In this document: positions 27,536 to 36,400 of the stretch, one piece after another
Layout: each line of letters begins with the position of its first letter
Numbering within the stretch: position 1 is the first letter of the stretch
NCBI GenBank assembly: GCA_963762735.1
Contig: CAVXMG010000004.1
Coordinates: 14,827-78,826, forward strand
From: DASXKD01 sp963762735
GTDB lineage: Bacteria; Actinomycetota; Actinomycetes; Streptosporangiales; Streptosporangiaceae
Length of the DNA stretch: 64,000 nucleotides
Reading direction: 5' to 3'
Made by a program: the position numbers and the translations under genes
Notes under the pieces: model-generated
Database searches by the model: none
What the model saw: only the letters and a program-made list of their open reading frames with translations
What the model was told of the DNA's origin: nothing

Positions 27536-28428
27536 GACGCCACTCCCAGGTGCTGACGGCGGGCCGGTGTCTGTTCGCCGGCCCGGCTCATGTAGGCCAG
27601 CACCAGGTCCTCCAGGCTGACCGGCTTCACGGCCCAGGCCGGGTCGAGGACCGGCCCGTCCGTGCGGACCAGCAGGTTGCTCTGCTTGTCGGTGTGGCTT
27701 TCGGTGATGACTTCCTGGTCCGCCGGCAAGGTGCCGGGGTCGCGGCGCGGCCCGGACAGGCGGTGATGCGAGGCCAGCAGGTCGCTGACCTCCCCGGCGA
27801 CCCGGACCTGGGAGGCGACGAGAACGACCAGGTAGTCGCAGACTCGTTCCAGGTCAGCGACCAGATGGGAGGACAGCACGACACTGAGGCGCTGCTCGGC
27901 GACCGCCTCCATCAGGCCTTGCAGGAACTCCCGCCGGGCCAGCGGGTCCAGGCTGGCGACCGGCTCATCGAGGATGAGCAGTTCGGGACGCTTGGCCATC
28001 GCCAGGGTGAGGGCGACCTGGGCCCGCTCACCGCCGGACAGTGACCCGGCCCGCTGCTTCGGGTCCAGGGCGAGCTGCCCGATCCGCTGCTGTGCCAGGT
28101 CGTCGTCCCAGCCGGGGTTGAGCCAGGCGCCGAGGCGGAGATGGTCGGCGACCGTCAGCCTGGCGTAGACGGCGGTGTCCTGGGCGACGAAGCCGACCCG
28201 GGCCAGCTGCGCCGGCCCGGCCGCGGGGGGCTGGCCGAGGACGGTGATCGTGCCGCGGGTCGGCGTGAGCATCCCGGTGGCCAGGCGCAGCAGGGTGGTC
28301 TTGCCCGCGCCGTTGGGGCCGACGAGACCGACCACGTGGCCTTCGGGGATGGCCAGCGTGCAGTCGCGCAGCGCCCAGGTCCGCCGGTATTGCTTGCCGA
28401 GCCCGCTGGTCTCGATGACGGCGCTCAT
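27532..28428 (-). CDS. ABC transporter ATP-binding protein
   Basis: About 298 residues. Walker A GPNGAGKTT, Q-loop in FVAQD, signature LSGGE, Walker B LLILDEP and H-loop SSHL are all intact. The C-terminal 80 residues are an extension typical of drug/antibiotic or YtrB-like exporters. ATG 28428 overlaps the stop of the GntR gene by one base. Pairs with the downstream permease. Confidence 0.92.
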   Translation of the reverse strand: MSAVIETSGLGKQYRRTWALRDCTLAIPEGHVVGLVGPNGAGKTTLLRLATGMLTPTRGTITVLGQPPAAGPAQLARVGFVAQDTAVYARLTVADHLRLGAWLNPGWDDDLAQQRIGQLALDPKQRAGSLSGGERAQVALTLAMAKRPELLILDEPVASLDPLARREFLQGLMEAVAEQRLSVVLSSHLVADLERVCDYLVVLVASQVRVAGEVSDLLASHHRLSGPRRDPGTLPADQEVITESHTDKQSNLLVRTDGPVLDPAWAVKPVSLEDLVLAYMSRAGEQTPARRQHLGVAS

Positions 28429-28820
28429 CACGCCACCCCCTCGGCGAAGCAGGCGCGGAACGCAGTGCGGTAGATCGCCTCGATGTCATCGGGCCCCAGG
28501 CCCGCCGACCGCGCCGAGCGGAGCCAGCCGGTCAGCTCAGCCAGGAACCGGGCCTGCGTGACCGGGTCGGTGCCGGACGGCACCCTGGTGACGAACGTGC
28601 CCAGTCCGGGGCGGGCCCGCACCAGCCCCTCCCGCTCCAGCTCACGGTAGGCCTTGTGCACCGTGTTCGGGTTGATGGCCAGCTTGGCCACCACCTGCTG
28701 GGCGGTCGGCAGCCGGTCGCCCGGCTCCAGCATCCCCATCCGCAGCGCCTGATGGACCTGCTGCGCCAGCTGCAGGTAGGTGGCGACGCCCGACGTCTCG
28801 TCGAGCTGGAACTCGATCAT
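28428..28820 (-). CDS. GntR-family regulator, YtrA type
   Basis: A 130-residue regulator: N-terminal wHTH (LPTAQQVVAKLAINPNTVHK, AYRELEREGLVRARPGLGTF) with a short C-terminal helix domain, the YtrA layout that normally controls an ABC transporter encoded with it. It heads the three-gene operon with one-to-four-base overlaps. A 30-base palindrome 7 bases upstream of the start covers the promoter, so autorepression is likely. Confidence 0.9.
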   Translation of the reverse strand: MIEFQLDETSGVATYLQLAQQVHQALRMGMLEPGDRLPTAQQVVAKLAINPNTVHKAYRELEREGLVRARPGLGTFVTRVPSGTDPVTQARFLAELTGWLRSARSAGLGPDDIEAIYRTAFRACFAEGVA

Positions 28821-28826
28821 TGATCT

Positions 28827-28856
28827 CTCATTCTACTAAGAGCTTAGTGGAATGAG
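28827..28856 (-). promoter_or_regulatory. GntR/YtrA operator over the operon promoter
   Basis: Arms CTCATTCTACTAAG (28827-28840) and CTTAGTGGAATGAG (28843-28856) match at 13 of 14 positions around the spacer AG. The putative -10 TAGAAT (28835-28830, minus strand) lies inside it, giving a start very near the gene's ATG. Confidence 0.7.
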
Positions 28857-29012
28857 AGTAGCAATCTCAGCCGGCCGATACAAGAAGCGGTTCAGGCCCG
28901 ACGCGGGCGTGCTGCGCCGTCACGGGCGGAACGTGGCCGGGCCAGGTTGGGTGAAAGACCAGGAGCTGGACGATGCGTGGCGCCGGCCCTTCGGTAACCC
29001 GCGATGGCCAAG

Positions 29013-29894
29013 TCAGCCAGCGGGGAGTGTCATGGTGCCGTTGCCCACGATCGTGGCGCAGCCACCGACGATGACCTCGGTGATCTGGCCGTCCTTCTTG
29101 TGGGCGGTGCCGTTGAGCACGCTGGGGCGGCCCATGGCAACGCCCTGGTCGATGTGCAGATGGTAGGTGCCGTCCCGCTCGGGTGACCGGTGGGCCAGGC
29201 TGGCGACCAGCGACGCGCACGCCGATCCGGTGGCCGGGTCCTCGACGGCGCCCAGCGCCGGGGCGAAAAACCGGGCGTGCAGGTGCGCCCCGTCGCGATA
29301 GTCGTCGGCGAACAGGTACAGCTCTGACGACCAGCTGCCGGCGATCCCGGCCGCCCACACGGCCTTGTCCAGCACGGCCCTGTCGACTAGGTCCCGGCCG
29401 GCCAGCCGGACGAAGCAAAACCGCAGGCCCACGCCGGCGTACCAGCTCTCCGCGATGGCGTCCTCGGGCAGCGTGAGGGCCTTGGCGATCGCGGCGACGG
29501 GCGGTGCCTCGTCGCTGCTCTCGTACCGCGGGGACCGCACATGGAAGCGGATGTCCGGGCCGTCGACGGTGACCGTGACCGGGCCGATCCCCTCTTCGAA
29601 GACGAACTGCTGGCTGGCCGCTTCCCCGTTCCGGCTGGCCAGGACCGCGGCGGTGCCCACGGTGGGATGACCGGCGAACGGAAGTTCCTGGCGCGGGGTG
29701 AAAATCCGGACCCGGCAGGTGCAGGAGGGGTCGCGGGGCGGCACCACGAACGTGGTCTCGGAGAAGTTGAACTCCCGGGCCAGCTGCTGCATGGTCGCGT
29801 CGGCGATGCCCGTGGCGTCAGGGAACACCGCGAGCTGGTTCCCGCCGAACGGCCGGTCGCTGAACACGTCGACCAGGCTGAAGTCGAATACCAT
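29013..29894 (-). CDS. PhzF-family isomerase/epimerase
   Basis: A 293-residue protein of the PhzF family (diaminopimelate-epimerase-like fold). Signs: VDVFSDRPFGGNQLAVF at the start, catalytic Glu in NFSETTFV, PFAGHPTVGTA, and EDPATGSACASL in the second half. PhzF enzymes catalyse proton shifts on amino-acid-like substrates. It follows ridA by 3 bases and belongs to the aminotransferase-RidA-PhzF unit. The end lies about 155 bases from the GntR operator; that gap holds no supported gene. Confidence 0.9.
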   Translation of the reverse strand: MVFDFSLVDVFSDRPFGGNQLAVFPDATGIADATMQQLAREFNFSETTFVVPPRDPSCTCRVRIFTPRQELPFAGHPTVGTAAVLASRNGEAASQQFVFEEGIGPVTVTVDGPDIRFHVRSPRYESSDEAPPVAAIAKALTLPEDAIAESWYAGVGLRFCFVRLAGRDLVDRAVLDKAVWAAGIAGSWSSELYLFADDYRDGAHLHARFFAPALGAVEDPATGSACASLVASLAHRSPERDGTYHLHIDQGVAMGRPSVLNGTAHKKDGQITEVIVGGCATIVGNGTMTLPAG

Positions 29895-29897
29895 TCC

Positions 29898-30275
29898 TCA
29901 GCCCACCACCGCGTCCATCTCGACCGCTGCGCCCAGCGGCAGGGCGGCGACACCGATCGCGGTGCGCGCCGGGTAGGGCTCGGTGAAGTACCTGACGTAC
30001 ACATCGTTCATGGCGCCGAACTGCGACATGTCGGTCAGGTAGACCCCGACCCGGATCACGTCCCCCAGGTCCTTGCCGGCCACCGCCAGAGCCGCCGTGA
30101 GGTTGCGCAGCACCTGGTCGGTCTGCTGGCCAATGTCGCCCTCGATCAATTCGCCGGTGGCCGGGTCGGTAGCTACCTGCCCGCTGAAGAAAATGAGCCC
30201 GGCGCCGCGCACGGCCGTCGAGAACGGGAGGGCCAAGGCTGACGGCGTGTCACTGGTAACGGCATCGCGTGGCAT
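29898..30275 (-). CDS. RidA/YjgF-family enamine/imine deaminase-like protein
   Basis: About 125 residues. RidA signs are GLIFFSGQVATDPATGELI, a TDQVLRNLTAAL helix, VYLTDMSQFGAMNDVYVRYF and PARTAIGVAALPLGAAVEMD (the Arg that binds substrate carboxylate). RidA proteins hydrolyse reactive imines released by PLP enzymes, which suits its place between an aminotransferase and a PhzF protein. ATG 30275 preferred over the longer frame from 30311. Confidence 0.88.
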   Translation of the reverse strand: MPRDAVTSDTPSALALPFSTAVRGAGLIFFSGQVATDPATGELIEGDIGQQTDQVLRNLTAALAVAGKDLGDVIRVGVYLTDMSQFGAMNDVYVRYFTEPYPARTAIGVAALPLGAAVEMDAVVG

Positions 30276-30353
30276 GGTCGATGAGTTCCTTCGCTTACGT
30301 GCTGATGACAAAAAGCTTGCCTGCTGACAATGCTGCCGGATCGTTCGGCTCGG

Positions 30354-31475
30354 TCACCTCAGGGCGGTCTCGAGCGCGGCGCTGATGACCTCCAGGCCCA
30401 GCTCAAGTTTGCCCGCTGGCTCGTAGCCGAGGCCGATCCGGATGACGTGGGCGCTGTCGCCGAACCAGGGACCTGCGGCGATCTGCGCCCGCTCCCTCGC
30501 CAGATACGCATGGAACCGGTCGATACCGGCGGAGTGGAAGGTGCCCGGGTCAAGCTGCATGCAGCAGAACGCCCCCGCCTCCGGCCGGAGCCAGCGCAGT
30601 CGGCCCGTGTGCGCCTTGATCCAGCGCTCGACGATGCCGCGCGCCTCGGCCAGCAGCGCGCCGCGCGCGGCGAGTAGCTGGTCCGCCTGGGCGAGCGCCT
30701 GGGCGGCGAGGAACTCGTCGAGGGTGCCGCAGGCGATCGAGGAGTTGAACTTGGCCAGCCGGAGTTGCTCGTACAGTTCCGGGTCGTGCGCCGTCAGCCA
30801 GCCGACGCGCAGGCCGGGCACGCCGTAGGCCTTGGACAGCGAGGCGCAGGTGAGCAGGCGCGGCGACATCCCAGCGAAGCTCGCGGCGGGCGGGGCGTCC
30901 CCGTAAGTGGCTTCCCGGAAGGTCTCGTCGATCAGCAGCAGGGCGTCTGGGCAGGTCCGCGACATGGCGGCGAGCATCTGTTCCACTTCGTCCGCGGTGA
31001 TCGATACGCCCGCGGGGTTCTGCGGCGAGGCGAACATAACCAGCTGGGTCCGCGGCGAAAGGCTCCTGGCGAACGCGTCGAGGTCGATGCGATAGTCGTC
31101 GTCGAACCGGGAGTGCACGGTCACCACGGGTGCGCCAAGGCCGCGCAGCGCGTCGAATGTCGGCGGGAAGCAGGGCCGGCCGACCAGGATCTCGCCGTCG
31201 CCGCAGAGCAGGCCGGTGAGGAAAAGCGCGCCAGCCGCACCGGCCGTGATCAGCACCTGGCTGCCGGGGATACCGAGCCGCGCGGCCACCTGTGCCCGCA
31301 GCGCCGGGTCGCCGGCCGAGGTGCCGTAGCCCAGCGCCACCTCGGCCAGGCGGGCCATGCCGTCCGGGCCGAGCAGGCCGGCCACGGTCAGGTCGTGAGC
31401 CATGCTCTCGCCGAGGTAGTAACGCGGTTTCTCGTCGATCAGGGCCGTGATCGGGCTGGCCGGGAACTGCCGCAT
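30354..31475 (-). CDS. PLP-dependent aminotransferase, class I/II
   Basis: A 373-residue fold-type I aminotransferase. The PLP-binding Lys is in CASLSKAYGVPGLRVGW, with the Asn of SPQNPAG and Asp of LLIDETF positioned as expected, and the carboxylate-binding Arg near the C-terminus in VIRIGLGYE. It is divergent from a MocR regulator and upstream of ridA and phzF on its strand, forming a probable catabolic or detoxifying unit for one amino acid. Substrate unknown. Confidence 0.88.
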   Translation of the reverse strand: MRQFPASPITALIDEKPRYYLGESMAHDLTVAGLLGPDGMARLAEVALGYGTSAGDPALRAQVAARLGIPGSQVLITAGAAGALFLTGLLCGDGEILVGRPCFPPTFDALRGLGAPVVTVHSRFDDDYRIDLDAFARSLSPRTQLVMFASPQNPAGVSITADEVEQMLAAMSRTCPDALLLIDETFREATYGDAPPAASFAGMSPRLLTCASLSKAYGVPGLRVGWLTAHDPELYEQLRLAKFNSSIACGTLDEFLAAQALAQADQLLAARGALLAEARGIVERWIKAHTGRLRWLRPEAGAFCCMQLDPGTFHSAGIDRFHAYLARERAQIAAGPWFGDSAHVIRIGLGYEPAGKLELGLEVISAALETALR

Positions 31476-31547
31476 GACATGGTCCTCGTCTTGGCCGGCG
31501 GATGGTTACCCTGCCATGATCGCCGGGGCGGGGTGGCGATCCCAGAG

Positions 31548-31583
31548 CCAATGCCGCAGAATTGGTTTGCAGATGGAACCAAT
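31548..31583. promoter_or_regulatory. MocR operator half-sites
   Basis: Three half-sites: CCAAT (31548), ATTGG (31561) and CCAAT (31579). The inner pair forms ATTGGTT-N9-AACCAAT (31561-31583), which overlaps the mocR start codon at 31573. Direct plus inverted half-sites between the divergent genes suit a dimeric MocR regulator. Confidence 0.5.
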
Positions 31584-32994
31584 CGAGCTGGGTGAGCGCC
31601 TGGGCCGCTGGCCAGCGGGCCGCGGCCCGTTGCACGTGCTGCTGGCGGCGAGGCTGCGGCGGCTGATCGACGAGGGCGAGCTGCCGCCCGGCGAGCCGCT
31701 GCCGCCCGACCGGGCCTTGGCGTCGGCGCTAGCGGTTGGGCGCAGCACCGTGGTCGCCGCCTATGAGCTGCTGCGCCAGGACGAGCGGATCGTCCGGCGG
31801 CAGGGCAGCGGCACCCGGGTCGCCGGGCCCGAGCCGGCCGGCGTGCGGCAGACCACCAGCGCGCCGATGTTCCTGCACCTGCTGGAGCCGGGCGACGGAG
31901 TGATCCCGCTTGCCTGTGCCGCACCGGACACGCCGCCCCCGGAACTGGCCGACGCGTACGCCCGCATCGCTCCGGCGCTGGCCACTCCCGGTGATATCGG
32001 CTATTACCCGGCCGGCCACCCGGCGCTGCGCCGCGCGATCGCCGACCGCTACACCAGGCACGGGATCCGAACCGCCCCGGAGCACATCTTGGTGAGCACC
32101 GGCGCCCAGCAGGCGCTGTCTCTGCTCGCCCGCGCGCTGCTGGCACCAGGCGACCGGGTGCTGGTCGAGGGACCGACCTACCCGGGCGCGCTGGAGGCGT
32201 TCCGGGAGCAGGCGGCCGTGCCGCGGTCGCTGCCGGTCGGGCTCGGCAATCTGGCCGAGACGGCGCGTGAGCAGCACGCCGTCCTGGCCTACGTGATCTC
32301 GACCTTTCACAACCCGACCGGGTCGGTGCTGCCGCCGCTGGCCCGGCGTGCGCTGGTGCAGGCCGCGGCGGCGGCTGGTGTCCCGCTGATCGACGACGAG
32401 GTGCTCAGCGACCTGGCGTTTCCCGGGGTGGAGGTGCCGCCGCCGCTGGCCGCCTACGCCGACGGCGTGATCTCGGTTGGCTCACTCAGCAAGAGCATCT
32501 GGGGTGGCCAGCGGATCGGGTGGGTGCGGGCCTCCGAGCCGCTGATCGCCCGGCTCGCCCGGCTGCTAGCCGTGCATGACCTTGGCGGGAACGTGCCCGC
32601 GCAGCTCGCCGCCGCCGAACTGGTGCCCCGCCTGGACGAGCTGTCGGCGCGCCAGGCCCCGGCCCGGCAGGCCCGCCATGACCACCTGCGCGCCGAACTG
32701 GCCCGGCACCTTCCCGACTGGGACGGGCCACCAGTGCCCGGGGGGCAGACCCTGTGGGTCCGGCTGCCGTACGGCGACGGGACCTCGTTCGCGCAGACGG
32801 CGCTGCGGCACCGCGTCGCGATCCTGCCGGGAAGCGGGCTCGACGCCTCCGGGCAAAGCCAGAACTACCTCCGCCTGCACTTCGTCGCCCCGCGCGCCGA
32901 CCTGACCGAGGCCGTCAAGCGCCTCGCCGAGGCGTGGCGCGCCTACCACCCCCCGCCGGCCCCCGCCATCTCACCCCCGGCGATGTCCGTCTGA
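31573..32994 (+). CDS. MocR-type GntR regulator with aminotransferase domain
   Basis: About 473 residues: an N-terminal GntR wHTH (LHVLLAARLRRLIDEGELPP, LASALAVGRSTVVAAYELLR) joined to a fold-type I aminotransferase-like domain with the PLP Lys in VGSLSKSIWGG and STFHNPTG. MocR regulators sense PLP or an amino acid adduct and activate an adjacent aminotransferase gene. ATG 31573 lies inside an inverted repeat; the longer frame from 31447 would run across the promoter. Divergent from the aminotransferase-RidA-PhzF unit. Confidence 0.88.
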   Translation: MEPIELGERLGRWPAGRGPLHVLLAARLRRLIDEGELPPGEPLPPDRALASALAVGRSTVVAAYELLRQDERIVRRQGSGTRVAGPEPAGVRQTTSAPMFLHLLEPGDGVIPLACAAPDTPPPELADAYARIAPALATPGDIGYYPAGHPALRRAIADRYTRHGIRTAPEHILVSTGAQQALSLLARALLAPGDRVLVEGPTYPGALEAFREQAAVPRSLPVGLGNLAETAREQHAVLAYVISTFHNPTGSVLPPLARRALVQAAAAAGVPLIDDEVLSDLAFPGVEVPPPLAAYADGVISVGSLSKSIWGGQRIGWVRASEPLIARLARLLAVHDLGGNVPAQLAAAELVPRLDELSARQAPARQARHDHLRAELARHLPDWDGPPVPGGQTLWVRLPYGDGTSFAQTALRHRVAILPGSGLDASGQSQNYLRLHFVAPRADLTEAVKRLAEAWRAYHPPPAPAISPPAMSV

Positions 32995-33044
32995 TTCGGA
33001 TCGGGCGGCGGCTATGGGTGGTAGGTGTTTACGCGCGACTAGGC

Positions 33045-33071
33045 AGGACACCTGACGAAGGCAGGTGTCCT
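33045..33071 (+). terminator. hairpin downstream of mocR
   Basis: Perfect 10-bp stem AGGACACCTG/CAGGTGTCCT with a 7-base loop, 50 bases after the mocR stop codon. Its right arm overlaps the first IS-end-like repeat, so it may be part of that sequence instead. Confidence 0.45.
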
Positions 33072-33133
33072 GTCTCAACGAATCTGGTCCGTGCCGACCG
33101 AATGCTCGGTGGTGTCTCACTGAATCTGGTCCA
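33066..33133 (+). repeat. IS-end-like repeats, left pair
   Basis: Two direct copies about 47 bases apart: TGTCCTGTCTCAACGAATCT (from 33066, continuing GGTCC) and GTGTCTCACTGAATCTGGTC (from 33113). The first is repeated in inverted orientation at 36662-36682, beyond the subtilase gene, with two mismatches in 21 bases. Confidence 0.6.
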
Positions 33134-33303
33134 TGATCATCGTTTACGATCCTGCCGCCCACTGGCGGGACCAGGCAGGCCGGAGCGAGTCACGCTGCCC
33201 GAGGCGCGTCTGGCCTCAGCAGGAAGTCCATCCGGAAACTCAGATTCGTTGGCAGCGGACAGTTGTCCGGGGGAGCCGCGAGCGGGCGCCAGAAAACCAT
33301 TAC

Positions 33304-33322
33304 TTGACATAATGTACATTAT
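33304..33322. promoter_or_regulatory. orphan palindromic operator overlapping a -35
   Basis: TTGACA (33304-33309) runs into the perfect palindrome ATAATGTACATTAT (33309-33322), a form used by PadR-type and other dimeric regulators. No good -10 follows on the plus strand and no regulator gene is adjacent. Confidence 0.4.
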
Positions 33323-33480
33323 CGGCGCTCGACCGAGGTGGGCTGATTTGGCTGGGGCGGGCTGGTTTATCTACTTCTGATCCGCCCTTGATCAGGCGGC
33401 GGTACGGGTGCTAGACCCGAGAGGCCGGCTCGGTTACATCCCAGGGAACCCCGAGAGAGGGCCGGCATGGAGGAAGCAGG

Positions 33481-36400
33481 ATGTCCGCAACCCCCCGAAG
33501 GGCTGCTTCGTTGCTTGGTGCGGCCGCGCTCGGCGTCGCAGCGATAACCGGCGCCGGCTGGGCAGCCGGTTCGGCCGCCGGAGCCAGTGTGGCTTCGCCC
33601 GGCGGAGCCAGTGTGCCGAGGCCCAGCTTTTCTAAGTTGAGCCCGAGCCAGGTCAAAGCCCGTTTGTCCGGCAAGCGAGAGCGCATGGTGGTCGTCTTCG
33701 ACGACCAGCTCACCAACCTGCCGGCGAACCGGGCCCACCGGCGCGCCCGAGAAGCAACGGCCGCGTCCATGCAGGCTCCGCTCGTGGCCCAGTTGAAGCA
33801 GGTCAGGGCCACGCATATCACGGCCCTTTCGCTCCTCAACGCGGTCGCGGCGACAATGCCGGCGGCCGAGGCACAGGCACTCAGCCACACCCGGGGCGTC
33901 AAGAGCGTCGTCCCCGACGTAACCGTCATCATCGGGGACAGCGGCAAGTACAACACGAAGACGGTGGCCGCCTCCCAGGTGCGCAAGTCGGCCATCCCGG
34001 CAAGGGCGGCCGACGGGCAGCAATTGTGCAATACAAATCCCAGCAAACCGCTGGTGGAGCCCGAAGCCCTCACCAGCATCCACGCAAATCAAAAGATCGC
34101 GACGGGCCGGGGCGTCATCATCGGCAACGTCGACGCCGCCTCGCTGGCCGGGAACGTCAACATGATCCGGCGCAACGGGCAGCACGTGATCATCGATGCC
34201 CCGAACCCGAACGAGAACGTCTTCAGCGACGAGTTCAACGGAGACGTCTCCACGATGGCCGCCCAGGGCACGGTCACCTACACCTACGCCTCTCAGCTGC
34301 CCTTCGCGAACCTCCCCGCGAACTGCAGCTTCCGCATCGTGGGTGACGCCCCCGGCGCCTCTATCCTCACCACCGGTCAGTTCACCGACAGCAATAACCG
34401 GGGTCAGATCGTGGCTCCGGAGTCGCAGGTCATCGCCGGGCTCCAGCAGGCGGTGAACGAGGGCGTCAACGTCGTGTCGGAGTCCTACGGCTTCGGCGCT
34501 GTGCCGGGTGCCAACGCCGACCTGCTCATACCGGCGAACGTCGCCATGGTGGAAGCGGGCGTTGTCGTAGTGGAGAGCTCGGGCGACAGCGGCTCGGACG
34601 GCACGGTCGAGGAACCCGCCGCTAACCCCGCCATCATCGACGTCGGCGGGACGAACGACCTCAGGCTGCTCGCCCAGGCCGATGGCTACACCCACGGCTG
34701 GGAAGACAACAGCATGACGACCCTGTCGTCGGGCGGCACCACACCGCAGAACGATGTGGTGGACCTGGTCGCCCCCGGCTACCTGGCGCTCGCTGTCGCC
34801 GGCATCAACCAGCAACCGGCACCGGCGCTTCCGACTGAGGCCTTTGGCGGCACCAGCCAGTCGGCTCCCTTCGTCTCCGGCGCCGCCGCCGACGTGATCC
34901 AGGCCTACCGTGACACGCACAGCGGAGCCACCCCGACGCCAGCCCAGGTGAAGCAGATCCTCACCGGCACGGCGACCGACATCGGGGCCCCGGCGGACCA
35001 GCAGGGCGCCGGCCTCCTGAACATAGCCGCGGCCGTTAAGGCGGCCCGCGAGATGCCAGGCACGTCGCTGGCGCAGTCCGGCACCCCCGAACTGGTGGAC
35101 AACCCCAGCCAGCTCGGCGTGCAGGGCGCGGGCGGCTCAACGGCCGACACGTCAGTCCAGCTGTACAACGCCTCCTCCAATGCCGAAAAGGTCACCGGCA
35201 CCTACCGGGCGCTTGGCAGCGAGACGGCCTTCGGCAGCCCGGTCACCGAGAACGTCAGCGCCCCGCCGCCCCCGTTCCCCGCCCAGGGGGCGACCGCGGC
35301 GGCACCGGTCCACTTCACCGTGCCGAGCGGCGTCAGCGTGCTCGATGCCGACATGCGCTGGCCGGACCCGACCAACAACAATGCCAACATCCTGACGTTC
35401 ATCCTGACCGACCCGGCCGGGAGGGTGGCCCAGAGCTCGTACGACTATGGCGCCTCCGAATACGTCCCTTGTCCGAACGGAGGCTGCAGCCCGGACATCC
35501 AGCACGCCACGGTCCAGCATCCGATGGCCGGAACCTGGACGGCCCAGATCCTGTGGGCCAACGGCCGCGGCCACGTGCAAACTGCGCCGGACACCCCGGG
35601 GCCCTACACCGGGACCGTGACCTTCCAGGCCAGCGGCCAGAACTTCACGACAAGCCCGGCGTCGGCGCCCGTCACCATCCCGGCTCGCAGCTGGGCGAGC
35701 GTGCCGCTCAGCATCGCCCTCCCCCAGGCTCCGGGCGATGCCCCTGAGTCGGTGCAGTTCACGGGGCCGGGCGGGCTCGTGAGCTCGGTGCCGATCGCCC
35801 GGCGCACCCTCATCCCGTCGGCCGGTGGCTCGTTCAGCGCCACCCTGACCAGCTCGGTGTCTCGCGGTGCCGGGCAGCTTCAGACGTTCTTCGTGAACGT
35901 GCCCCCCGGGAAGAAGGACCTCGACGTGTCGTTCAACGCGCCGAACCACGCTGCCGACGACCAGGTGTACTACTACCTGTTCTCGCCGGCCAACCTCTCC
36001 TCTCCTGGCCCCGAGATCTTCCACTTCTTCGCCACGGCCGTCGACGGCACGCCGACGTCCGGCAACCCGACCGGAAACGCCTCGCTCATCGCCCCCGATC
36101 CCCAGCCAGGTCTATGGGAGATCGACGTGATGCAGGGCCCCACGACCGACGGGACGGCGTTCTCCAATACCGTCACCGGGGTCCTTGCGTACAACCAGCT
36201 CAAACCCGTCACCGAGACCGGTCTCCCGACGTCGAAGTCGACGATCATCGACTCCGGCTCCAGCGTCCCGATCACGGTGAAGGTCAAGAACACGACGAAC
36301 CACACCGGGTTCTTCACACTCCAACCGACAAACAACGACATCACTGGCGGCAATGTCGCCACGCCGGAACAGCTGGCGGCCGGGGCCACCGGCACACTGA

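Larger units (their letters stand above)
32995..33480. other. gene-free region with hairpin, IS-end-like repeats and orphan operator
   Basis: No supported gene in 486 bases. Contents: a 10-bp hairpin AGGACACCTG/CAGGTGTCCT (33045-33071), two direct copies of an IS-end-like motif (33066 and 33113), a TTGACA overlapping the 14-base palindrome ATAATGTACATTAT (33304-33322), and the GGAGG ribosome site of the subtilase gene. Confidence 0.6.

Noticed and set aside
28852..29166. Plus-strand frame starting MRVAISAGRYKKRF
   Set aside because: It starts inside the GntR operator, has no ribosome site and its second half is the shadow of phzF.
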